Source of the DNA: Candidatus Methylarchaceae archaeon HK01M
GTDB taxonomy: Archaea; Thermoproteota; Nitrososphaeria; Nitrososphaerales; JACAEJ01
Direction of reading: 5' to 3'
DNA length: 8,817 bases
Assembly: GCA_024256245.1 (NCBI GenBank)
Contig: JAKLZD010000072.1
Span: forward strand, 1 to 8,817
Part shown: piece after piece, positions 1-4,160 of the stretch
Numbering within the stretch: position 1 is the stretch's first letter
How the letters are laid out: every line of letters begins with the position of its first letter
Notes under the pieces: generated by a model
What the model was told of the DNA's origin: nothing
The model's input: only the letters and a program-made list of their open reading frames with translations
Databases searched by the model: none
Translations under genes and position numbers: made by a program

Positions 1-16
1 TAGTCTAATAAATTCT

Positions 17-214
17 CTATGTAATCTCTTTGAATTTTTCTGAGGCTGGTTCTCCGCCAATTCCCCAGTGAGATTTTGGGATTTCATGCACGATTACTTC
101 CACAGCATGTGCAGGGATACCTAAATCTACAAAGACTTTCGTTATACCTTGAATCAAGGTTTTGACTTTTTCCTGTTCAAATCCTTTCCAGACATTTACA
201 TGAACGATTGGCAT
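17..214 (-). CDS. 4-oxalocrotonate tautomerase family protein
   Basis: A 65-codon gene for a small tautomerase-superfamily protein. The family works as soluble hexamers that use an N-terminal proline, freed by removal of Met1, as general base for keto-enol tautomerisation. The start MPIVHVNVW places Pro immediately after Met, and the C-terminal stretch KSHWGIGGEPAS matches the conserved HFGIGGELAS of Pseudomonas 4-OT, with Trp in place of Phe50. The length is close to the usual ~62 residues. The 4-OT residues Arg11 and Arg39, which bind the dicarboxylate substrate, align here with Phe and Glu, so 4-oxalocrotonate is unlikely to be the substrate. The ATG at 214 is preceded by an AGGAG ribosome site about 7 nt upstream. 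The gene is last on the minus strand in this window, 226 bp from the DUF1858 gene, so it probably has its own promoter. The family call is firm; the physiological substrate is unknown. Confidence 0.9.
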   Translation of the reverse strand: MPIVHVNVWKGFEQEKVKTLIQGITKVFVDLGIPAHAVEVIVHEIPKSHWGIGGEPASEKFKEIT

Positions 215-237
215 TTTTCTAACTCCTAATTATTAAT

Positions 238-275
238 TGATAACCTTTTGCTAGATTATAAAATTTATATTTTGA
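238..275 (-). promoter_or_regulatory. probable promoter of the tautomerase gene
   Basis: On the minus strand the stretch upstream of the AGGAG site is very A/T rich and contains AAAATATAAATTTTATAATC, a plausible archaeal TATA region around 254-273. A start site about 25 nt further on, near 238, would give a leader of roughly 25 nt that carries the Shine-Dalgarno sequence. No palindromic operator of the kind found elsewhere in the window is seen here. Confidence 0.4.
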
Positions 276-360
276 CTAAAAGTGCATTAAGTGATGCTCA
301 GATCATTACATTTAATGAAAAAATAGTAAATCAGCATAGCCTTCATTACTACTACTATCC

Positions 361-374
361 TCTCCGCTTGGAGA
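361..374. other. short hairpin in the 215-440 intergenic region
   Basis: TCTCC-GCTT-GGAGA is a perfect 5-bp stem with a 4-nt loop, 67 bp beyond the stop codon of the DUF1858 gene. It could lie in the 3' untranslated end of that transcript, but it is not followed by a clear T tract on the minus strand, so I do not call it a terminator. The rest of 276-440 shows no convincing ORF longer than about 20 codons and no recognisable RNA gene. Confidence 0.25.
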
Positions 375-440
375 AGCTATAAGATCAAGAATAATAGGAT
401 AAAGGCGCTAAAGAAATCTCTTATAAGAATTTGGGGAATA

Positions 441-668
441 TCACTGGCTTGCTATTTCTTTATTGATCTCCTCGATCATCCCATCAATTTCATCATCAGT
501 TAAGCCGTGAGCCCTAGCTCCCTGCTCGATGGTCTCCATAACTGCTATATGGCAACCTATACAGTGCAGACCGTACCTCATAAGGACCATTCCAGCCTGG
601 GGATAGGACTGGAGGAGTTCTCCGAAGGACATCTCTTTATTAACCTTAACCACTTTTTCTTTACTCAC
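441..668 (-). CDS. DUF1858 domain CxxC protein (hybrid-cluster-protein-associated type)
   Basis: A 75-aa protein matching the DUF1858 / hybrid-cluster-protein-associated disulfide domain. The pattern is seen directly: a basic N-terminus, the conserved segment FGELLQSYPQAGMVLMRYGL, then HCIGCHIA with Cys36 and Cys39, followed by a helical tail EQGARAHGLTDDEIDGMIEE. The family is mostly found in anaerobes beside redox and sulfur proteins; its biochemical role is not settled, and the CxxC pair may be a redox disulfide or a metal/cluster site. The start is GTG at 668, because the only upstream ATG (692) runs into TAG after five codons, and GGTAGGT lies just before the GTG. The promoter carries a strong BRE/TATA block followed directly by a diverged copy of the TATGACATAYGTCATA palindrome, so repression by the HTH regulator encoded at 2223-2606 is likely. 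The nearest upstream gene on this strand is the SDR, 87 bp away. Confidence 0.88.
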   Translation of the reverse strand: MSKEKVVKVNKEMSFGELLQSYPQAGMVLMRYGLHCIGCHIAVMETIEQGARAHGLTDDEIDGMIEEINKEIASQ

Positions 669-694
669 GACGACCTACCTTGCTATTGACATTT

Positions 695-725
695 TATAAC
701 ATAAGTCATATTTATATACCTTTCG
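695..725 (-). promoter_or_regulatory. BRE/TATA promoter plus diverged palindromic operator for the DUF1858 gene
   Basis: Read on the minus strand, CGAAAGGTATATAAA (725-711) is a good archaeal BRE/TATA element and is followed without a gap by TATGACTTATGTTATA (710-695), a version of the 16-bp palindrome seen at three other sites. The 31 bases as a whole match the block at 2169-2199 at 28 positions. The operator fills the space between the TATA box and the expected start site near 690, which is a typical repressor position. The predicted leader is about 22 nt. Confidence 0.7.
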
Positions 726-755
726 TGTAAGGGGCCAAACTCTACAAGCCACGAA

Positions 756-1547
756 TTAGAAGATACATCTTGCTAAGCCCCCATCGATGCTTATATTCGT
801 CCCGGTAATGTAGCTGGCCCTCTCAGATGATAGGAAGATCACAAGATCAGCTATTTCTTCAGGTTTGGCCATCCTTTTAAGGGGAATTTCACTTTGTATT
901 CTGCTTAGAATTTCTTGATACGGCGTCTTTGTAAGGTCGCTTTCCTGCCGAATGATTTCTTCGACTCTTCTAGTCATTGTATAGCCTTGGGCTATACTGT
1001 TTACCAGTATACCGTATTGAATAAGCTCCATCGATAATGTCTTGGTTAGGCCTATTACCGCCAATCTTAATGCAGTTGACAGGGCGTAGTTATGCAGAGG
1101 TTGCTTCGTCGTAAAGGATGTCAAGTTAATTATTCTCCCCCAACTTTTTGCCTTCATATAGGGAACGACCCTTTTTGAGAAGCGTACTACGCTGAGCAGA
1201 ATCGATTCGAAGGCATCGTACCACTCGTCATCTTGGAGGTCGAGAAAAGGTTTTGTGGGTGGCCCTCCACAATTATTCACTAGAATATCTACACTCCCAA
1301 AACGTGTTACTGTGCTTTCAACAACCTCATCTATCTGCTGTGGCAAGGTGATATCGACTGGGACGGCAAGTATGGTCGATCGTACTTGAGACTGAATCTC
1401 TGACCTCGTCCTTTCGAGTTGCTCTGACCCTCTTGCGCAGATTGTGACATCGGCACCTTCTTCTGCCAGTCTTGAAGCAACCGCTCGACCAATACCCCGA
1501 CTTGAGGCTACGACTATGGCCGTCTTCCCATCAAGGTCAAGGTTCAT
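756..1547 (-). CDS. SDR family oxidoreductase, atypical active site
   Basis: A 263-aa short-chain dehydrogenase/reductase, a soluble NAD(P)-dependent enzyme of the classical Rossmann fold. The nucleotide-binding turn reads ASSRGIGRA (residues 14-22), followed by [10 protein letters not shown] (86-95), the helix-4 Asn-Asn signature with Cys instead of Ala. Ser144 lies in INLTSF, Tyr154 in [10 protein letters not shown], and the C-terminus has the usual [17 protein letters not shown]. In the Y-x-x-x-K catalytic pair the Lys is replaced by Thr158, and the Ser-Tyr spacing is 10 rather than the common 13 residues. From memory this fits a FabG-like subfamily with KQP...SNALR in this place, whose catalysis is poorly defined. 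Length is normal. ATG at 1547 is preceded by AAAAGGGCAG. A 7-bp-arm inverted repeat lies about 30 bp upstream of the start. Substrate is unknown; members of this group are often automatically labelled 3-oxoacyl-ACP reductase, which I would not trust here. Confidence 0.9.
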   Translation of the reverse strand: MNLDLDGKTAIVVASSRGIGRAVASRLAEEGADVTICARGSEQLERTRSEIQSQVRSTILAVPVDITLPQQIDEVVESTVTRFGSVDILVNNCGGPPTKPFLDLQDDEWYDAFESILLSVVRFSKRVVPYMKAKSWGRIINLTSFTTKQPLHNYALSTALRLAVIGLTKTLSMELIQYGILVNSIAQGYTMTRRVEEIIRQESDLTKTPYQEILSRIQSEIPLKRMAKPEEIADLVIFLSSERASYITGTNISIDGGLARCIF

Positions 1548-1576
1548 ATCTGCCCTTTTAATACTCTACACTTTAA

Positions 1577-1592
1577 TAGTTTACTTAAACTA
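1577..1592. repeat. inverted repeat in the SDR promoter, possible operator
   Basis: TAGTTTA-CT-TAAACTA has perfect 7-bp arms around a 2-bp centre and ends 30 bp upstream of the SDR start codon, within the A/T-rich region expected to hold the TATA box or start site. It differs from the TATGACATAYGTCATA palindrome, so if it is an operator it serves another regulator. An A/T-rich chance palindrome is possible. Confidence 0.35.
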
Positions 1593-1686
1593 ATAGCATT
1601 TAAGGGATAATATCCAAGTCTTAAAGACGCGTATACCGAGCTGAAGTTCGTCCATTAAGATAAGACCTTTACATATTCATGAAGGC

Positions 1687-1809
1687 TTAAAAGATTTTTT
1701 TGATGAATGAATAGTGTCTCTGACAGTACTGCATCAAGACTGCACCATCTTTGAAACATAATTTGTATGTAGCTTTGTAGTTACAGTTTCTATATTCGCA
1801 CTTCATCAT
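1687..1809 (-). CDS. 40-aa putative zinc-binding small protein
   Basis: A 40-codon ORF. The product begins MMKCEYRNC and contains Cys4, Cys9, Cys18, Cys29 and His32. The C-x4-C followed by a YK-CF-DG-V segment and then YCQRH (C-x2-H) is the layout of small treble-clef/zinc-ribbon proteins in which CxxxxC and CxxH form one tetrahedral zinc site. Such proteins are common in archaea, mostly with unknown function. Codons are normal and the tail is basic (FIKKIF). The first ATG at 1813 is out of frame; the in-frame starts are at 1809 or 1806, with no clear Shine-Dalgarno, suggesting a leaderless or near-leaderless message. A perfect 16-bp palindrome at 1829-1844 lies 19 bp upstream, the same element found at the promoters of the 74-aa and DUF1858 genes, which supports both the gene and its membership in that regulon. 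It follows the 74-aa gene on the same strand, 89 bp downstream. Function is unknown. Confidence 0.68.
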   Translation of the reverse strand: MMKCEYRNCNYKATYKLCFKDGAVLMQYCQRHYSFIKKIF

Positions 1810-1828
1810 TCATCGTGATTGAAACTTT

Positions 1829-1844
1829 TATGACATATGTCATA
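1829..1844. promoter_or_regulatory. perfect 16-bp palindromic operator upstream of the zinc small protein
   Basis: TATGACATATGTCATA is identical to its own reverse complement. It lies 19 bp upstream of the 1809 start codon. The flanking sequence lacks the CGAAAGGTATATAA block present at two other copies; a weak TATA-like element (CTTTATGA or ATAAAAG on the minus strand) overlaps either end of the palindrome. Binding here would block the promoter of the 40-aa gene. Confidence 0.65.
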
Positions 1845-1869
1845 AAGAGATGGTTCTATCGTTTCCGAC

Positions 1870-1890
1870 CTTGCCTAAAAAAATGGCAAG
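1870..1890 (-). terminator. probable terminator of the 74-aa gene
   Basis: Eight bases beyond the stop codon of the 74-aa gene the minus strand reads CTTGCC-ATTTTTTTA-GGCAAG: perfect 6-bp arms around a loop with seven Ts. Archaeal RNA polymerase terminates at T tracts, so the T7 run alone would suffice; the stem may add RNA 3'-end stability. Confidence 0.5.
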
Positions 1891-1898
1891 AACCCCAC

Positions 1899-2123
1899 TT
1901 ATCCATAGATATGAATAGGATCACAATGTTCCTTTGACATTTTAGTAAGAATCTGATTAGCCTCCTCCTTTGTATTTATGTAGTCAAATACGAACAACTT
2001 TTCTCCATCCTCGAACTGAACGCACGCAACCGATTTTGAGATAGGATATACTCTCATATTGCGTTTGCTCTGGAATAAACTGATAACTTTTTTGGCAAAG
2101 TCAACACTTTTATCATCTGTCAT
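1899..2123 (-). CDS. 74-aa hypothetical protein, regulon member
   Basis: I do not recognise a family. The product (MTDDKSVDFAKKVISLF...) has 74 residues: a likely N-terminal helix (residues 7-20), two likely strands around RVYPISKSVACVQF and EKLFVFDYI (24-49), and a helix TKEEANQILTKMSKE (51-65). It has two Cys (34, 67) and His66 and His71 near the end, with no signal peptide or membrane segment. The start is taken at ATG 2123 because AAGGAG lies 9 nt upstream. The open frame continues up to an ATG at 2183, but that extension would translate the two operator palindromes (each reads M-T-Y-V-I) and begins inside the promoter, so it is almost certainly not made. The promoter is the BRE/TATA block at 2186-2199 with operators at 2169-2184 and 2148-2163. 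It is divergent from the HTH regulator gene, which suggests it is that regulator's main target. Confidence 0.72.
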   Translation of the reverse strand: MTDDKSVDFAKKVISLFQSKRNMRVYPISKSVACVQFEDGEKLFVFDYINTKEEANQILTKMSKEHCDPIHIYG

Positions 2124-2147
2124 AGTTGAAGTCTCCTTAAGGCTCTT

Positions 2148-2163
2148 TATGACATACGTCATA
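2148..2163. promoter_or_regulatory. palindromic operator copy 2 between the 74-aa and HTH genes
   Basis: TATGACATACGTCATA, one base from a perfect palindrome. It covers the start site predicted for the minus-strand promoter (about 25 nt from the TATA centre, near 2164) and lies 21 bp from the next copy, so the two are on the same face of the DNA. Confidence 0.75.
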
Positions 2164-2168
2164 ATAGA

Positions 2169-2199
2169 TATGACATACGTCATACTTATATACCTTTCG
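2169..2199 (-). promoter_or_regulatory. BRE/TATA promoter with palindromic operator copy 1
   Basis: On the minus strand CGAAAGGTATATAAG (2199-2185) is the BRE/TATA element for the 74-aa gene and runs directly into TATGACGTATGTCATA (2184-2169). The operator occupies the gap between TATA box and start site. Because the TATA core is nearly symmetric, the plus-strand reading CTTATATACC could also serve the divergent regulator gene at 2223, with a start near 2212-2215. In that case the same operators overlap the upstream BRE side of the regulator's promoter and would give autoregulation. Confidence 0.75.
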
Positions 2200-2222
2200 A
2201 TAATATTGTTTGGTGAGCTAAT

Positions 2223-2606
2223 ATGTTGTTACCATGTGAAGTCGCTGTAAAATCTTTGGTTCCCGCCTTCCGATCTGCTATAGCAAAGGAATTGACACAG
2301 ACATATGGATTGAAGCAAAAGGACGTGGCAAATCTTTTAGGAGTCACCCAAACTGCTGTGAGTAAATATACGTGCAACGTCAGAGGCACAGTCCTTAAAA
2401 TCGAAGAGGTAGAAGAAGTTCGGCCGATGATCAAGGAAATCGGGATCTCCCTTGCTAATGGACATATGTCTAAATATGAACTTGTGGCAAAGTTCTGCGT
2501 AGCCTGTAAGATGATCAGGCAAAAGAGGTTGATGTGTGAGCTATGTAGACTCTCCGATCCATCGATCGAGATCCAAAGATGCTTTGTCTGTCATTCCTCC
2601 CTTTAA
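2223..2606 (+). CDS. archaeal HTH transcriptional regulator with three CxxC pairs
   Basis: A 127-aa predicted DNA-binding regulator of the archaeal XRE-like HTH group (COG2522 type). The N-terminus has the family pattern LPCEVAVKSLVPAFRSAIAK, and the helix-turn-helix lies at about residues 28-50, with LKQKDVANLLGVTQTAVSKY ending in the recognition helix. The C-terminal part carries Cys92/95 (FCVAC), Cys105/108 (MCELC) and Cys120/123 (CFVC), six cysteines in three CxxC pairs that probably bind zinc or, less likely, an Fe-S cluster. This gives the protein a plausible metal or redox sensor. ATG 2223 is preceded by GGTGAG at 2212-2217. It is transcribed away from the 74-aa gene, and two operator palindromes lie in the 99 bp between them, as expected for an autoregulated local repressor. 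Other genes in the window with the same palindrome are the DUF1858 and 40-aa zinc protein genes. The effector is unknown. Confidence 0.85.
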   Translation: MLLPCEVAVKSLVPAFRSAIAKELTQTYGLKQKDVANLLGVTQTAVSKYTCNVRGTVLKIEEVEEVRPMIKEIGISLANGHMSKYELVAKFCVACKMIRQKRLMCELCRLSDPSIEIQRCFVCHSSL

Positions 2607-2650
2607 GTGTTTTAGACTCTTGAATCTCCAAGGCTCGAAGGATTTCTCTC

Positions 2651-2676
2651 GATAACAGAATTTGATAATAGAATTT
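2651..2676. repeat. two tandem 13-bp units in the convergent intergenic region
   Basis: GATAACAGAATTT is followed at once by GATAATAGAATTT, one mismatch apart. It sits in the 200-bp gap between the stop codons of the HTH regulator and the HExxH protein, two convergent genes. Probably a small slippage duplication; no other structure or convincing gene is seen in 2607-2806. Confidence 0.4.
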
Positions 2677-2806
2677 GAAAGTTAGTAAGATTAAACATGT
2701 GGTCGAGTAGTTTTTGAAAGATAGACGATCGAAACCTATAGTTTTTCATATGACGGGTCGGCAGTCGGTCCTTCTATCTATTCGAAAGGTATCCATAGGC
2801 CAAGAA

Positions 2807-3385
2807 CTAGCCGATGTAACTCATGCTCGATCTATCAAAGTCCTTGACTATCTCTACCTTCCTACCTTCCCTACTTGGAATGTGTGATATCTGTTTGAGT
2901 ATGTTAGCAAAACCCTTCTTTGAGAGCCTTGTTATATAGTGATCATGCCCGAAAGAACTCACTGCGATACTATATGCCAAATCTCTTACCCTCTCTTCTT
3001 CAGTGTATCCTAAAGTATGAAGGTACTCATGGAGCAGTATGAAGTAGACAAAGGAATTCACTTCATTCTTCGATTCGGCCATGCCCTCGATGGCCCTGAG
3101 CAAAGTTCTGTTCATGACTATTGCATTGGAACCGATCTGGTGAAAACCTCCAACGTTCATTGGAAGATCGACCAAGTACAAAGTTAGACCTGCCCTCCTC
3201 AGGCCTATGGATCTCTCTACCGTCTCCTTCACAAGTTCGAAGACATCACCTATGTTTTTGCAGTTCTCAAACTTTTCAGAAGGAGACAGAAGGGGTCTAT
3301 CTTTTATGGCAAATCGATCTATGCTGCCATCTAAGGGTATACTGCCAGTCTGCTTCTCTAAAGGCTTGATACCGTTTTCAATCAC
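2807..3385 (-). CDS. putative HExxH zinc metalloprotease-like protein
   Basis: A 192-aa soluble protein with a clear zincin motif: FILLHEYLHTLGYTEEER, with His119, Glu120 and His123. Gly126 and Glu129 continue it as HExxHxxGxxE, resembling the metzincin HExxHxxGxxH/D but with Glu as possible third ligand; a second segment FGHDH (145-149) could also contribute. A helix of about 15 residues precedes the motif, as in other minimal gluzincins and metzincins. No signal peptide or membrane helix is seen, so it is probably cytoplasmic. I believe related uncharacterised archaeal proteins share the LHEYLH-LGY and FG-DH patterns, but no substrate is known. The start is GTG at 3385; there is no Shine-Dalgarno and no in-frame ATG between the upstream TGA and this codon, so the exact start is uncertain. 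It is convergent with the HTH regulator and divergent from the Nudix region. Confidence 0.72.
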   Translation of the reverse strand: MIENGIKPLEKQTGSIPLDGSIDRFAIKDRPLLSPSEKFENCKNIGDVFELVKETVERSIGLRRAGLTLYLVDLPMNVGGFHQIGSNAIVMNRTLLRAIEGMAESKNEVNSFVYFILLHEYLHTLGYTEEERVRDLAYSIAVSSFGHDHYITRLSKKGFANILKQISHIPSREGRKVEIVKDFDRSSMSYIG

Positions 3386-3493
3386 AATATTAAATATGAA
3401 AAGGTTGCTTTTAATGATTATCCTAAATCATACTGTGCTTTTCATTTATCACTCGATTACATAAAGTGCATTTGTGCTTATCAATCTATTATC

Positions 3494-3598
3494 ATGGCAG
3501 AAGGAACAAAAACATCATCTGATGTTTTTAAAATTTCGATCGAATTTATTTTTAGTGGAAATATAAAGGAAAGAACTCTTAAAGAGGGATTATACTAA
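3494..3598 (+). CDS. 34-codon ORF upstream of the Nudix gene, doubtful
   Basis: ATG at 3494 opens a 34-aa frame (MAEGTKTSSDVFKISIEFIF...) ending in TAA 18 bp before the Nudix start. Its amino acid make-up looks protein-like (alternating strand KISIEFIF, then basic/acidic residues), and a TATA-like TTACATAAAG lies about 31 bp upstream, allowing a leaderless start. Against it: no Shine-Dalgarno, no recognised family, and the same DNA holds GGAAATATAAAGG near 3557-3569, which could be the Nudix promoter. The segment 3386-3493 otherwise holds only A/T-rich divergent promoter sequence. Confidence 0.25.
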   Translation: MAEGTKTSSDVFKISIEFIFSGNIKERTLKEGLY

Positions 3599-3616
3599 CG
3601 GTTTGGGAGAATAAAT

Positions 3617-4072
3617 ATGACCATGACTGAAGGTACACAGAGCTATGCATACCTAGATGTCAATCCAGTAATAATGACTTCAGACAATAAGATAATCCTT
3701 ACCAAGAGAATCGATAAGGTGCTTGAAGGTGGCAAATGGCACTTCCCAGGTGGACGAGTACTTTCAGGAGAGCGTATAGTATCCGCCCTGAGGAGACATG
3801 CAAAAAGAAAGACAGGATTGGACATCACTCTCCATAGAGCGTCTTTAGTAAAGGATCTGATCGGGGTCTACGATGATCCAAAGAGGGACCCTAGAGGGCA
3901 TATTATAGCATTGGCCTATCTCTGTAGAGTGGTTGGAGGAAAAATAAAACCAGGATACAACGTCAGTGAAGTGATAGAATTCGATGAGGACCGCCTCAAG
4001 GGTGTTGAGATAGGTTTCGACCACAAGCAGATAGCACTGGACTCATTCAAACACCTCAAGAATTCTATCTGA
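3617..4072 (+). CDS. Nudix-fold protein with degenerate Nudix box
   Basis: A 151-aa protein with the Nudix fold. WHFPGGRVLSGE (residues 41-52) and the later segment IGVYDDPKRDPRGHIIALAY (82-101) are typical of ADP-ribose/nucleotide-sugar type Nudix hydrolases, which cleave X-linked nucleoside diphosphates with Mg2+. The Nudix box GX5EX7REUXEEXGU is kept as G46, E52, R60 and G67-L68, but the three catalytic-helix glutamates are His61, Arg64 and Lys65 (RRHAKRKTG). These glutamates hold the metal, so ordinary hydrolysis is doubtful. It may be a nucleotide-binding sensor or act like the GDP-mannose hydrolase group, which also has an altered box. ATG 3617 has GGGAG 8 nt upstream. FprA follows on the same strand after 88 bp with its own promoter, so linkage is loose. 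Fold assignment is firm; activity is open. Confidence 0.88.
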   Translation: MTMTEGTQSYAYLDVNPVIMTSDNKIILTKRIDKVLEGGKWHFPGGRVLSGERIVSALRRHAKRKTGLDITLHRASLVKDLIGVYDDPKRDPRGHIIALAYLCRVVGGKIKPGYNVSEVIEFDEDRLKGVEIGFDHKQIALDSFKHLKNSI

Positions 4073-4112
4073 TGATAAAACCACGATATGATATTCAAAC
4101 TCGATTACAAGC

Positions 4113-4130
4113 AAAAATTTTTTTATCTTA
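4113..4130 (+). promoter_or_regulatory. fprA promoter overlapping a T-tract terminator
   Basis: AAAAATTTTTTTATCTTA contains seven Ts ending at 4124, about 45 bp after the Nudix stop codon, enough for archaeal termination. The same stretch (TTTTTTATC, about 4119-4126) is the best TATA candidate for fprA, with a start near 4147 and a short leader to ATG 4161. Confidence 0.45.
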
Positions 4131-4160
4131 ATCTTTTCATCGATATTACTAGAGATTGAG

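Noticed and set aside
2111..2124. TATCATCTGTCATA at the start codon of the 74-aa gene, a possible third operator
   Set aside because: Only one half matches and the arms are 2 bp too close; the ATG and following codons account for it.
2059..2250. 63-codon plus-strand ORF spanning the divergent promoter
   Set aside because: It runs antisense to the 74-aa gene, translates the operators and TATA box, and overlaps the start of the HTH gene in another frame.
2612..2749. 45-codon ATG ORF on the minus strand in the gap between the HTH regulator and the HExxH protein
   Set aside because: No ribosome site or TATA box, low-complexity product without recognisable motif, and it crosses the tandem 13-bp repeat.
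2783..2792. CGAAAGGTAT on the plus strand, identical to the start of the BRE/TATA block
   Set aside because: It is followed by CCATAGG rather than ATAA, has no palindrome after it and points into the end of a convergent gene.
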